The notes: a model not told the origin generated them from the sequence alone. DNA of 64,000 nucleotides from Pseudomonadota bacterium (GCA_020161065.1 JAIUPH010000009.1:62001-126000), one strand, 5' to 3'; positions 8,894-17,681 are shown, counted from the first letter of the stretch. Made by a program: numbers and translations.

Positions 8894-9298
8894 ATGGTTC
8901 TGGTCGACACCAACGTCCTGCTGGACGTGCTGGAAAACGACCCCGCCTGGGCCGACTGGTCGGTGGGCCAGTTGCGCGCCCAGTCGCAGGTGCACGAGCT
9001 GGTCATCAATCCGGTGATCTACGCCGAACTGTCGCTGGCCTTCGATTCCGTGCAGGCGCTGGACGCCGCGATCGAAGGCATGGGCCTGCTCGTGCAGGAC
9101 CTGCCGCGCCCGGCGCTGTTTCTCGCCGGCCGCGCCTTCCTGAAGTACCGGCGCGAAGGCGGCACCAAGTCGAATGTGCTGCCCGACTTCTTCATCGGTG
9201 CGCACGCGGCGGTACTGGGCTGCGGCGTCCTGACCCGCGATGCCCAGCGTTATCGACGTTATTTCCCGACCGTGACCCTGGTGACGCCGACCGCGTGA
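8894..9298 (+). CDS. PIN-domain toxin (VapC-like), first of two
   Basis: 134 residues. PIN nuclease landmarks are the N-terminal VLVDTNVLLDVL (first acidic residue), IYAELSLAF (Glu), and LPDFFIGAHAAVLG plus TRDAQRY, which carry the C-terminal acidic residues. Together these form the Mg-binding site of a VapC-type ribonuclease that cuts tRNA or rRNA. It follows an AbrB-type antitoxin by 13 bases. It shares DTNV, AWxDWSVxQL, YAEL, LPDFFIGAHAAV and LTRDxxxYRxYF with the PIN protein at 23054-23491, so the two modules are paralogues. Confidence 0.9.
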   Translation: MVLVDTNVLLDVLENDPAWADWSVGQLRAQSQVHELVINPVIYAELSLAFDSVQALDAAIEGMGLLVQDLPRPALFLAGRAFLKYRREGGTKSNVLPDFFIGAHAAVLGCGVLTRDAQRYRRYFPTVTLVTPTA

Positions 9299-9451
9299 CG
9301 AGGCGTTTGCAGCCAGCACGCATGAACCCGGCGATCCGCCGACTCTGCCTGTAGGCGCCGGCCGACAGCCGTTGCCGCAGCCGGCCGACCGCGTGCCGTC
9401 GCGGCGGCTGGTGCAATCGCATCTTTGCAGCCCAATGCCCAAGGACCTTGC

Positions 9452-9973
9452 ATGGCACAAGACACGCTCGAACGCCCACTCGAACGCCCGCTCGAACGTC
9501 CGGCGCTGCCGCCCGTCTGGGTCTGGCCGCTGCTGACGGCGCTGGCCGCCGCCGTCGGCACGCTGGCGTCGGTCGACGCGCCGGCGTTCTACGCGCGGCT
9601 CGACAAGCCCGCCTGGGCGCCGCCGGCGGCCTTGTTCGGGCCGGTGTGGACGCTGCTGTACGTGCTGATGGCCACCGCCGCGGTGCTGGCGGCGCGCAGC
9701 GCGCGGCCGGGGCGGCGGGCGGCGCTGGCCTTGTTCGGCGCGCAACTGGCGTTCAACGCGCTGTGGAGCTGGTGCTTCTTCGTCTGGCAGCGCGGCGCGC
9801 TGTCGCTCGCCGTGCTGGTGCTGCTGTGGTTGTTGATGGTGGCCACGACGCTGCGCTTCGCGCGACTGCGGCGCGCGGCCGGCTGGCTGATGCTGCCGGC
9901 CCTCCTGTGGGTGAGCTTTGCCGGTGCCTTGAACCTGGCGGTGTGGCTGCGCAATCCGGCGTTGCTGGGTTGA
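9452..9973 (+). CDS. tspO: TspO/MBR family membrane protein
   Basis: 173 residues from MAQDTLE. After a short cytoplasmic tail, five hydrophobic helices follow, with the family motifs FYARLDKPAWAPPAALFGPVWTLLY and LFGAQLAFNALWSWCFF. TspO proteins bind porphyrins, sterols and related ligands; in photosynthetic relatives TspO tunes tetrapyrrole and photosynthesis gene expression in response to oxygen. The N-terminal tail holds three copies of LERP, encoded by a 12-base tandem repeat, which is unusual. The stop codon lies in a 7-base tandem repeat that continues downstream. Confidence 0.93.
   Translation: MAQDTLERPLERPLERPALPPVWVWPLLTALAAAVGTLASVDAPAFYARLDKPAWAPPAALFGPVWTLLYVLMATAAVLAARSARPGRRAALALFGAQLAFNALWSWCFFVWQRGALSLAVLVLLWLLMVATTLRFARLRRAAGWLMLPALLWVSFAGALNLAVWLRNPALLG
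9467..9502 (+). repeat. Three 12-base tandem units within tspO
   Basis: Three consecutive 12-base units (CTCGAACGCCCA, CTCGAACGCCCG, CTCGAACGTCCG) encode LERP three times in the N-terminal tail of TspO. Because the unit keeps the frame, slippage would change only the tail length. Confidence 0.9.
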
Positions 9974-10023
9974 CGGTTGACGGTTGACGGTTGACGGTTG
10001 GCGGTTGGCGGTTGAGGGTTGAG
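9968..10023. repeat. Eight-copy 7-base tandem repeat spanning the tspO stop
   Basis: Eight units follow without a break: GGTTGAC four times, GGTTGGC twice, GGTTGAG twice. The tspO stop codon (TGA 9971-9973) is the TGA of the first unit. Since the unit length is not a multiple of three, a read-through would meet new frames. The repeat sits between tspO and the convergent metal exporter gene. Confidence 0.92.
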
Positions 10024-10056
10024 CGCCGGCGCGCTGAAGCGCGCTTCAAACGCCTT

Positions 10057-11046
10057 TCAAGCGCTTTCGTCGCAGCGGTGGATCTCGATCGTCGCGTGCA
10101 CGATCTCCTCGTGCACCGCCAGCCAGCGGCGCACCGCGTCGGGCGTCAAGGCGGCGTCGTGCGTGACGATGCTCATGGCGCAGGCATAGGCGGCCTTGCC
10201 GACGCGCCAGACGTGCAGGTCGGCGATGCGCGCGTCGCCCGCTGCGGCGGCATGTTCGGCCACCACCTCGCGGATCTCGTCGACCACGGGGTGGTCCATC
10301 TCGCGGTCGAGCAGCACGCGGCTGGTGTCGGCGATCAGGCCGCGCGCCCACAGCGCGACCACCACGGCGCCCACGGCGCCGAGCAGCGGGTCCAGCCAGG
10401 CCCAGCCGAAGAACAGCCCGCCGGCCAGCGCCACGATGGCCAGCACCGAGGTGGCCGCGTCGGCGACGACGTGCAGGTAGGCCGAGCGCAGGTTGAGGTC
10501 GTGGTGGCCGTCGTGGTGGGCGTCATGATGAGCGGCATGCCCATGATCGTGACCATGCCCATGGCCATGCCCGTGATCGTGGCCATGGTCGTGGGCGCGG
10601 CCGAGGATCAGCGCGCTGAACAGGTTCACCAGCAGCCCGACGCCGGCGACGGCCATCGCTTCGGCGTAGTGGATGGGCTGCGGGCTGAACAACCGCTCGA
10701 CCGAGCCGAACAGCATCAACGCCGCCACCAGCAGCAGGAAGATGGCGCTGGCAAAGCCGCCCAGCACCTCGATCTTCCAGGTGCCGAAGGCATAACGCGG
10801 ATCACGCGCGTGCCGGCGCGCCGCGGCATAGGCGAAGGCGCTGAGCCCGATGGCCACCGCGTGGCTGCTCATATGCAGGCCGTCGGCCAGCAGCGCCATC
10901 GAGTTGAACAGCCAGCCGGCGGCGATCTCGGCCACCATCATCACCGCGGTGATCAGCACCACCCAGCGCGTGCCGCGCTCGCCGGCCGCGTTGCCGCGGT
11001 CGAACACATGCTCGTGCCGCCACGGCGCCAGGTCCTCGGTGTGCAT
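10057..11046 (-). CDS. dmeF: DmeF-type cation diffusion facilitator (Co/Ni/Zn efflux)
   Basis: 329 residues. The N-terminal HEHVFD motif is typical of the DmeF branch. Six membrane helices follow, with metal-site residues in LLADGLHMSSH (helix 2) and HVVADAATS (helix 5), and a cytoplasmic C-terminal domain. Between helices 4 and 5 lies an exceptionally His-rich loop of repeated HDHGHGHG units, likely a metal buffer. CDF proteins are proton antiporters that export divalent cations from the cytoplasm. A 14-base palindrome (10035-10048) lies just beyond the stop. The gshA gene is 66 bases upstream on the same strand; glutathione and metal export both protect against cobalt and similar metals. 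Confidence 0.92.
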   Translation of the reverse strand: MHTEDLAPWRHEHVFDRGNAAGERGTRWVVLITAVMMVAEIAAGWLFNSMALLADGLHMSSHAVAIGLSAFAYAAARRHARDPRYAFGTWKIEVLGGFASAIFLLLVAALMLFGSVERLFSPQPIHYAEAMAVAGVGLLVNLFSALILGRAHDHGHDHGHGHGHGHDHGHAAHHDAHHDGHHDLNLRSAYLHVVADAATSVLAIVALAGGLFFGWAWLDPLLGAVGAVVVALWARGLIADTSRVLLDREMDHPVVDEIREVVAEHAAAAGDARIADLHVWRVGKAAYACAMSIVTHDAALTPDAVRRWLAVHEEIVHATIEIHRCDESA

Positions 11047-11112
11047 CGGCGCGTTGTATCAGAAGCCGATGTCGCGCTCGCGAGTGATGGCCGAAGGCCG
11101 AAGGCCGCCAGT

Positions 11113-12681
11113 TCAGCCCAGCCGGTGCGGCGCGAGGTATTCCTGGCGATATTCCTCGAAGGGCACGGTGTCGGCCGCTTCGATGCGCGCCTGCTCGGCC
11201 ACCGATTCGCGCGCCTCGGCCTCGAAGCGTGCCTGCAGCGCCGGCGCGAAGGGCAGCGCCAGCAGCGCCTGGCGCGCCGCCGCCGACTGCGCGCGCACGA
11301 AGCGCAGGTGCGAGTGGCCGAAGTCGCGCGCCATGGCCTCCAGCACGCGCGCCGACGGCAGCGTGGCCGGATGGCGCAGGCTGTGGCGCGCGGCGGCCAG
11401 CGCCTGCCGGTAGCGCGCGTCGTCCAGCGCCACGGCCAGCCGCTCGGCGACGGGCTCGCATTCGTCGAGCAGCTGCGCCGTCCAGTCGTGCAGGCTGACC
11501 GGGCCCTCGGGGCCGTCGAGCAGCAGCCCGGGCTCGCGGCCGCGGGCGGCCGTGACGTGCTGGTTGGACGCCAGGCGCACGAACTCCTCGGGGCTGTCGG
11601 GCGGGCTGTCCGACAGCAGGCAGTGCAGCAGCAGCACGTCGATGAAGCGCATGGTCTCGGCGGCGATGCCGGCCGGCACGAAGGGGTCGAGGTCCATGCA
11701 GCGCACCTCGACGTACTCGACGCCGCGCTCGCGCAAGGCGTGCAGCGGGCGCTCGCCGGGCAAGATCACGCGCTTCGGGCGGATGGTGCCGTAGAACTCG
11801 TTCTCGATCTGCAGCAGGCTGGTGGCCAGCTGGTTGTATTCGCCGCCCAGGTTGCGCACGCCCAGGCGCTCGTACGGCGGGTGCGGGCGCGTCAGCGCGC
11901 CGTGCAGCGAGCCGGCATAACTGCCGAGCCGGTTGTAGCTGACGCCGAGCGCGGCCTGCGCGTCGCTCTGGTAGCCCAGCCGCCCCATGCGCAGCGAGGT
12001 GGCGTAGGGCAGGCCCAGGCTGGCCTCGTCGGCGTTGCCGTTGCCGTTGCCGTTGATGGTTCCATTGCCATTGCCGTGCCCGCCCAGCGGCAGCAGCTCG
12101 TGCGGCCGTCCGTCGACGAAGCCCTTGCACACCGCCGGGCTGGCGCCGAACAGCAGCAGCAGCACGAAGCTGTGGCGGCGGAAGTTGCGGATCAGCGCGA
12201 AGTACTCGTCGTTGTCCAGCCCCGGCAGCGACCAGTTGTAGTGGATGCCCGAAATCGTCTGCATGCGCCGGCCGTAGCGATGCCCCAGGCCCATGCGGTA
12301 GACGCTCTTGGCGCGCGCGACGTTGCTGGTGCCGTAGGTGCCGATGGGGATGTTCTCGTCGGCCGGCAGCGCGCAAGGCATGCTGCCCACCCACAGCTTC
12401 TCGTCGCCGATGGCGCGGTAGACGAACTGGTGGATCTCGGTCAGCTCGCGCTCGCAGGCGTCGGCATCGCCGTGCACGCCGGTGATCAGCTCGAGCTGGC
12501 TTTCGCTGAAGTCGGTGGTGATGTGCGGGTGCGTCAGCGCCGAGCCCAGCGCCGCCGGGTGCGGCGTCAGCGCCAGCGCGCCGCCGGGCAGCACGCGCAG
12601 GCTTTCTTTCTCCACGCCGCGCCGCATGCCGCGCAGGCGTTCGGTGGTCAGGGCGGACAGGCGGGAGGCAAGGCGGCTCAT
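11113..12681 (-). CDS. gshA: Glutamate-cysteine ligase (E. coli GshA type)
   Basis: 522 residues, the usual length for this class. The first step of glutathione synthesis joins Glu and Cys using ATP. Visible landmarks are RGVEKESLRV near residue 22, TTDFSESQLELIT, MQTISGIHYNWSLP around 140, LPYATSLRMGRLGY, and EVRCMDLDPF in the later part. Between PLG and DEASLGLPYATS the protein carries a Gly/Asn run (residues 201-216) encoded by a degenerate 6-base repeat, in place of the ordinary loop. Upstream of the ATG is an 11/12-base tandem repeat, so promoter spacing may be repeat-dependent. Confidence 0.95.
   Translation of the reverse strand: MSRLASRLSALTTERLRGMRRGVEKESLRVLPGGALALTPHPAALGSALTHPHITTDFSESQLELITGVHGDADACERELTEIHQFVYRAIGDEKLWVGSMPCALPADENIPIGTYGTSNVARAKSVYRMGLGHRYGRRMQTISGIHYNWSLPGLDNDEYFALIRNFRRHSFVLLLLFGASPAVCKGFVDGRPHELLPLGGHGNGNGTINGNGNGNADEASLGLPYATSLRMGRLGYQSDAQAALGVSYNRLGSYAGSLHGALTRPHPPYERLGVRNLGGEYNQLATSLLQIENEFYGTIRPKRVILPGERPLHALRERGVEYVEVRCMDLDPFVPAGIAAETMRFIDVLLLHCLLSDSPPDSPEEFVRLASNQHVTAARGREPGLLLDGPEGPVSLHDWTAQLLDECEPVAERLAVALDDARYRQALAAARHSLRHPATLPSARVLEAMARDFGHSHLRFVRAQSAAARQALLALPFAPALQARFEAEARESVAEQARIEAADTVPFEEYRQEYLAPHRLG
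12033..12078 (-). repeat. Degenerate 6-base repeat coding a Gly-Asn run in GshA
   Basis: Units of TTGCCG/TTGCCA (plus strand) repeat with two interruptions and encode alternating Gly and Asn on the minus strand (GshA residues 201-216). It keeps the frame, so copy-number changes would only lengthen or shorten a surface loop. Confidence 0.8.
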
Positions 12682-12690
12682 GCGAAATGC

Positions 12691-12747
12691 GTCGGGTCAG
12701 CGTCGGGTCAGCGTCGGGTCAGCGTCGGGTCGGGCGTCGGGTCGGGC
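12691..12747. repeat. Tandem GTCGGGT-based repeat upstream of gshA
   Basis: Three exact 11-base units GTCGGGTCAGC (12691-12723) are followed by two 12-base units GTCGGGTCGGGC (12724-12747). The array begins 10 bases before the gshA start codon (minus strand) and fills the place where its ribosome-binding site and promoter would be expected. No clear Shine-Dalgarno sequence was found in front of gshA. Confidence 0.88.
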
Positions 12748-12819
12748 GTCGCGGCTGGGGCCGGCAGCGCCGGCGCCAAGCGGGGGCGCAAAGGTAGCAG
12801 GTTTGCGCAAGCGCCGTAA

Positions 12820-13785
12820 TCAGTCGGCCTGGTAGCCCGTGGCCTTGACCGGCTTCTCCCACTTGGCGAGGTCGGCCTTCTGCACGGCGGCCAGCTGCTC
12901 GGGCGTGGAAGCGATGGGCTCCAGGCCCAGCTCGTCCAGCCGCTTGCGCAGGTCGGCATCGGCCATCGCGGTGGCCACGGCGCGCTGGATGCGCAGCGCC
13001 TGCTCGCGCGCCAGGCCGCCGGGGCCGTACATCGCGAACCATGCGCTGGCGTCGAGCGCCACGCCCTGCTCGCGCAGCGTGGGCACCTCGGGCACCAGCG
13101 GCGAGCGCGCGGCGCCCGACACCGCGATGATGCGCACCTTGCCGGCGCGGTGCTGCTCCAGCGACTCGGACAGCACGTCGATGTTGAACGCCGTGTGGCC
13201 GCCCATCAGCGCATTCATCGCCGGCGCGCCGCCCTGGAACGGCACGTGCTGCAGCTCGATGCCGGCGGCCTGGCCCAGCATCACGCCCAGGAAGTGCGGC
13301 ACCGTGCCGGCGCCCGAGGTGCCGTAGTTCGCCAGCCCGGGGTCGGCCTTCACGCGGGCCAGCATCTCGGCCACGTTGCGCACGTTGCTCTTCGGGCCCG
13401 AGACCAGCGCGAACTGGAAGCCGGCCAGCTGGCTGATCGGCGCCAGGTCACGTGAAACGTCATAGCCCAGGCGCTTGAAGACCAGCGGGAACAGCACCAC
13501 CGGTCCGCTGGGCATGATGATCACGGTGTTGCCGTCGGCGGGCGCGGCCTTCAGCGCGTCGATGGCGATGCGGCCGGCCGCTCCGGGCTTGTTGTCGACG
13601 ACGGCCGTCTGGCCGCCCAGCGGTTCGCGCAGGCGCTCGGCGAGCAGCCGCGCGATGGTGTCGGCCGATCCGCCCGGCGGAAAGCCCACCAGGATGCGCA
13701 GCGGCGGCCGCTCGGCCTGCGCCAGCACGGCCGGCGCCGCCAGCGTGCAGGCCAGGCCGGCGATGAGGTGGCGGCGGTTCGTCAT
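12820..13785 (-). CDS. Bug-family tripartite tricarboxylate transporter receptor (TctC type)
   Basis: 321 residues with an N-terminal signal peptide (MTNRRHLIAGLACTLAAPAVLAQA, cut near AQA). The mature protein shows the Bug signatures ILVGFPPGGSADTIARLLAERL, VVDNKPGAAGRIA and YGTSGAGTVPHFLG. These periplasmic receptors bind small carboxylates and are greatly expanded in Burkholderiales, usually as orphans without the membrane subunits, as here. The ligand cannot be predicted. It lies 39 bases downstream of the kinase gene on the same strand. Confidence 0.94.
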   Translation of the reverse strand: MTNRRHLIAGLACTLAAPAVLAQAERPPLRILVGFPPGGSADTIARLLAERLREPLGGQTAVVDNKPGAAGRIAIDALKAAPADGNTVIIMPSGPVVLFPLVFKRLGYDVSRDLAPISQLAGFQFALVSGPKSNVRNVAEMLARVKADPGLANYGTSGAGTVPHFLGVMLGQAAGIELQHVPFQGGAPAMNALMGGHTAFNIDVLSESLEQHRAGKVRIIAVSGAARSPLVPEVPTLREQGVALDASAWFAMYGPGGLAREQALRIQRAVATAMADADLRKRLDELGLEPIASTPEQLAAVQKADLAKWEKPVKATGYQAD

Positions 13786-13824
13786 GGCGGGTCTCCTCGT
13801 GTCGTTGTCGGCGTGTCCGGGCGC

Positions 13825-16434
13825 TCAAGGCCGGGTCGGCACTATAGGCGCGGTGGCCAGCCGCCGCTGCAAGGCCTCGGCCTGCTGCCGCAGCGGCGCC
13901 GCCGGCTCCTGCGCGGCCAGCAGCGGCTGCAGCGCCTGCAGCCGCGCGCGGGCCTGCGCCGCGTCGCCGCCGGCCAGCGCCAGTTGCGCGCCCAGCAACT
14001 GCAGGCGCTGCAGCTCGGGTTGCGCGGGCGGCAGCGACGCGCGGCCCTGGCGCTCGGCCTCGGCGGCCTGCTGCAACGCCTCGGCCACCCGGCCTTGCGA
14101 GGCCAGCCATTGCGCCTGCAAGCGCGCGTGCTGCAACTGGCGCGCCGGGCCCAGCGCCTGCAGCCGCGGCTGCAGTTCGTCCAGCGCCGCGCGCGCGGCG
14201 GCCGCGTCGCCGGCGGCCAGCGCCAGCTCGGCCTGCGCGAAGCGGGTCTCCAGCCGGTCGCGGTGGTCGGGCGCCAGCCGCGCGGCGCGCGTGGCGGCGG
14301 CGGCTTCGATCAAGGGCCGCGCCGCGGCCGGCTGGCCGGCACGCAGCAGATAACGGCCCAGGTTGTGCTGCGCGCGGGCGATCGCCAGGTCGCCGGGCGG
14401 CAGCAGCGCCTGCCGCGTCTCCAGCGACCGGCGATAGCCGGCCGCGGCCTCGCCCACCTGGCCGAGATCCTCCAGCGCGGTGGCCAGGTTGTTCAGCCTG
14501 ACCGCGTGGTTGATCGAGTGCTGGCCGGCGCCCTGCTCGGTGATGCGCAAGGCCTCGCGGTAGTGCGGCAGCGCGTCGGCGACGCGGCCGCGGTCGTGCA
14601 GCACGTTGGCCAGCTCGTTGTGCACGACGGCGGTCTTCTCGTTGTCGTCGCCGTACAGCGCGGCGCGCGCGCGCAGCGCCTGCAGCAGCAGCGCCTCGGC
14701 CTCGTCGAAGCGGCGCTGCTCGTTGAGCACGCGGCCCAGCACCTCCAGCGTGCCCAGCGTCAGCGGGTGCCCGGCCGGCCAGCGCGCCTGCTTGATCGCC
14801 AGCGAGCGGCGCAGCGTCTGCTCGGCCTGCTGCGGCTGTCCGGCGGCGCGCTGCGTGAGGCCGATGTTGTGCAGCACCACGGCCACCAGTTCGTGCTCGT
14901 CGCCGAACAGGCGCTGGCGCAGCGCCAGCGCCTGTTGCAGGTGGGCCAGCGCTTCGTCGTGGCGCTGCAGGCTGCCGAGCACGATGCCCAGCGTGTTGTG
15001 CGCCTCGGCCAGCGCGGCCTCGCCGCCTTCGGCGTCGCCCTGCGCGGCCAGCAGCGCCAGCGCTTCGCGCGCCGGGGCTTCGGCCTGCGCGGCCTGGCCC
15101 TCGTTGGACAGCACGACGGCCAGCCGCGACAGCGTCAGCGCCCGGCGCTGCGCGCGGCCGGGCTGGGTGCGCGCCTCGGCCGCGGCGTCGAGCGCGGCCG
15201 ACTGCGTGTACAGCGCCACCGCGTCGGCCGGCCGGCCGATGTTCTCGAACACCTTGCCGAGCACGGTCTTGAAGCCGGCCTGCAGCGCCGGCTGCTGCTG
15301 CATGTCGAGCTCGATGCGCTCGCGGCCGCGCGCCACCAGCTCGCTGGCCGGCATGTCCTTGCGGCCCGAGACCGCGGGGTCGGCGCCCTCGAACAGGCCG
15401 ACCACGAAGTCGCTCACCGCGCGCGTGGCGGCGGCTTCCTGCAGCGCCAGCCGCTCGGCTGCCTGGGCGCGGTCGCGCTGCTGCACCAGGCTGACGGTGA
15501 AGGCCACGCCGGCCAGCAGCGCCAGCGCCGCGGCCGTCGACCAGGCCCAGCGCCTTCGCAACAACTTGATCGTTAGGTAGGCGGGCGTGGCCGGCAGCGC
15601 GGCCACCGGCCGGTGTTCGGTAAAGCGCTGCAGGTCGGCCGCCAGCGCGCCCACGCCGGCGTAGCGCCTTTCGGGGTCGGCCGCGGTGGCGCGCGCGACG
15701 ATGGCCTGGATCTCGCGCGCGCGCCGCGGCGGCAGCTTCAGCGGCTGCAGCAGGTCGCCCAGCATCACGCCCAGGCTGTAGACGTCGCTGGGCACGCTGG
15801 GCTTGTCGCCGCGGCGCTGCTCGGGGCTGGCGTAGCGCGGCGTGAAGCTGGCGGCGTCGTGCAAGGTGTCGGCCGTGGTGCTCCCCTGCAGCCGCGCGAT
15901 GCCGAAGTCCAGCAGCATCGCCCGGCCCTCGGGCGTGACCAGCACGTTGCCGGGCTTCAGGTCGCAGTGCACGACGAGCTGGCGGTGCGCCGCGGCCACC
16001 GCGTCCAGCACCTGGCGGAACAGCGCCAGCACCTGCGGCAGCGCCAGTTGGCCGGCGATGCAATGCTGGTGCAGCGGCACGCCCTGCACGTACTCCATCA
16101 CCAGGTAGGGCTGGCCCAGCGGCGTGCTGCCGCCGTCGATCAGGCGCGCGATGTTGGGATGCGTCAGCCCGGCCAGGATGCGGCGCTCGCGCGCCAGCTG
16201 CTCCAGGCCGCCGGCGTCGTCCCAGCTCAGCAGCAGCTTGACGGCCACCTGCTGCTCGTAGTGGCCGTCGCTGCGCTCGGCCAGGAAGACGCGGCCCATG
16301 CCGCCGCTGCCCAGCTCGCGGCGCAGCGTCCAGTTGCCCAGGCGGTCGCCGGGCTGCAGTTCGCTGCGCGGCGAGCCCAGGTCGAGCACCCAGTCGCTGG
16401 AATCGTCGGCGGCGGCCGGCATCGTCGGTGGCAT
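13825..16434 (-). CDS. Membrane Ser/Thr protein kinase with C-terminal TPR repeats
   Basis: 869 residues from MPPTMPA; the open frame continues far upstream but there it is only the shadow of the divergent gene. The kinase domain covers about residues 36-275, with glycine loop LGSGGMGRVF, Lys66 in VAVK, the catalytic loop HCDLKPGN (Asp158), DFG (176-178) and PRYASPEQ. A single membrane helix follows at about 296-317. The periplasmic part is a long series of TPR-like helices (LNNLATALEDLG, HNELANVLHDRG and others). All catalytic residues are present, so it should be active. It probably senses or binds partners through its TPRs; targets are unknown. Confidence 0.93.
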   Translation of the reverse strand: MPPTMPAAADDSSDWVLDLGSPRSELQPGDRLGNWTLRRELGSGGMGRVFLAERSDGHYEQQVAVKLLLSWDDAGGLEQLARERRILAGLTHPNIARLIDGGSTPLGQPYLVMEYVQGVPLHQHCIAGQLALPQVLALFRQVLDAVAAAHRQLVVHCDLKPGNVLVTPEGRAMLLDFGIARLQGSTTADTLHDAASFTPRYASPEQRRGDKPSVPSDVYSLGVMLGDLLQPLKLPPRRAREIQAIVARATAADPERRYAGVGALAADLQRFTEHRPVAALPATPAYLTIKLLRRRWAWSTAAALALLAGVAFTVSLVQQRDRAQAAERLALQEAAATRAVSDFVVGLFEGADPAVSGRKDMPASELVARGRERIELDMQQQPALQAGFKTVLGKVFENIGRPADAVALYTQSAALDAAAEARTQPGRAQRRALTLSRLAVVLSNEGQAAQAEAPAREALALLAAQGDAEGGEAALAEAHNTLGIVLGSLQRHDEALAHLQQALALRQRLFGDEHELVAVVLHNIGLTQRAAGQPQQAEQTLRRSLAIKQARWPAGHPLTLGTLEVLGRVLNEQRRFDEAEALLLQALRARAALYGDDNEKTAVVHNELANVLHDRGRVADALPHYREALRITEQGAGQHSINHAVRLNNLATALEDLGQVGEAAAGYRRSLETRQALLPPGDLAIARAQHNLGRYLLRAGQPAAARPLIEAAAATRAARLAPDHRDRLETRFAQAELALAAGDAAAARAALDELQPRLQALGPARQLQHARLQAQWLASQGRVAEALQQAAEAERQGRASLPPAQPELQRLQLLGAQLALAGGDAAQARARLQALQPLLAAQEPAAPLRQQAEALQRRLATAPIVPTRP

Positions 16435-16593
16435 GGCGCGCCGATTCTGCCGCCGGCTGCCGAGGGCACGACGCTGCGCCGCGCGCGCATCGTTTTCAGT
16501 CCCCCGCGTGACGGATGACGCCGCGGCGGCGGCCTGCATCGCCCGTCGCGCCGATAGACTTTGCAGCCTGCTTTTCGCCCGACCCGCCGAACC

Positions 16594-17667
16594 ATGCCCC
16601 GCCGCCCGAACTGCCGACCGCGCCGACTGCGCCGCCTGCTGGGCGGCACGCTGGCCGCGGCGCTGCTGGCCACTGGCGCCGCCGCGCAGCCGGCCGACCC
16701 GGCGCTGCCGCCGGGGCTGAGCCTGGAATCGCTGCCGCGGCCGACCATGCCGCCGGCCGAGAAGGGCCCGGTCGTGCCGGCTCAGGTGGAACGTTGGCGG
16801 CAGGAGGCCCACGCGCACGAGTACGGCGAAGGCGCCGAGCGCGACCCCGTGCGCGCCGCGCAGCTGTACTGCCGCGCCGCGCGCTACGGCGACGCCGAGG
16901 CGCAGTACAGCCTGGCCTGGATGCTGACCAACGCGCGCGGCATCGAGCGCGACGACGCGCAGGCCGCGCACCTGTTCGCCGCCGCCGCCGAGCAAGGCCA
17001 CCCACAGGCGCAGGCGATGGCGCAGCGCCTGGGCACGCCGCTGGGCGCGCCGCCGCCCTGCCTGCGCCCGCCCGATGGCGACCTGGTGCCGCTGGCCGCA
17101 GCGCCGCAGACGCCGCGGCCGTCCACCGTGGTCATCACCCGGCCCGGCGTGCGCCCGGCGCCGTTCCCCGAGCCCGCCCGGCTGCCGCCGCCCCCGCCGC
17201 CGCCCGGCGCGCCGCCGCAGATCGTGCGCTTCGTCGAGCTGGTGGCGCCGCAGTACAAGCTGGAGCCGCACGTGGTGCTGGCGGTGATGAAGCAGGAGTC
17301 GAACTTCGACCCCGGCGCGCTGTCGCCCAAGAACGCGCAGGGGCTGATGCAGCTGATCCCCGACACCGCGCGCCGCTTCAACGTGCGCAACGCCGCCGAC
17401 CCGGCGCAGAACATCCGCGGCGGCATGGCCTACCTGCGCTGGCTGCTGGCCTACTTCGAAGGCGACCTGGCGCTGGCGCTGGCCGCCTACAACGCCGGCG
17501 AAGGCGCGGTCGACCGCTACCGCGGCGTGCCGCCCTATGCCGAGACGCGGCTGTACGTGCGCAAGATCATCGCCAACCTCAACGGCCAGCGCTCGCACCC
17601 CTTCGACGCCAGCGTCACGCCGCCGTCGGAGATGCTGGGCCTGCTGCGCGCGCTGCGCAGCAACTGA
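16594..17667 (+). CDS. Lytic transglycosylase with Sel1-like repeats
   Basis: 357 residues from MPRRPN with a signal peptide ending near GAAAQ. Two Sel1-like repeats (about 78-147: AQLYCRAARYGDAEAQYSLAWML) precede a Pro-rich linker (about 160-208) and a C-terminal SLT domain with catalytic Glu235 in MKQESNFDP, then AQGLMQLIPDTA and LALAAYNAGEGAV. It cleaves peptidoglycan glycan strands in the periplasm with 1,6-anhydro product formation. The combination of Sel1 repeats with SLT suggests docking to a partner complex. It diverges from the kinase gene across about 160 bases. Confidence 0.92.
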   Translation: MPRRPNCRPRRLRRLLGGTLAAALLATGAAAQPADPALPPGLSLESLPRPTMPPAEKGPVVPAQVERWRQEAHAHEYGEGAERDPVRAAQLYCRAARYGDAEAQYSLAWMLTNARGIERDDAQAAHLFAAAAEQGHPQAQAMAQRLGTPLGAPPPCLRPPDGDLVPLAAAPQTPRPSTVVITRPGVRPAPFPEPARLPPPPPPPGAPPQIVRFVELVAPQYKLEPHVVLAVMKQESNFDPGALSPKNAQGLMQLIPDTARRFNVRNAADPAQNIRGGMAYLRWLLAYFEGDLALALAAYNAGEGAVDRYRGVPPYAETRLYVRKIIANLNGQRSHPFDASVTPPSEMLGLLRALRSN

Positions 17668-17681
17668 AGTGGTCGTCCCGG

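Noticed and set aside
8626-9298. Toxin-antitoxin pair as the mark of a mobile island
   Set aside because: No integrase, transposase, attachment repeat or base composition shift was seen around either pair.
9299-9451. Small gene between the first PIN toxin and tspO
   Set aside because: Short frames are present but none has a ribosome site or recognisable content.
9968-10023. Heptamer array considered as a CRISPR
   Set aside because: Units are contiguous with no unique spacers and far too short.
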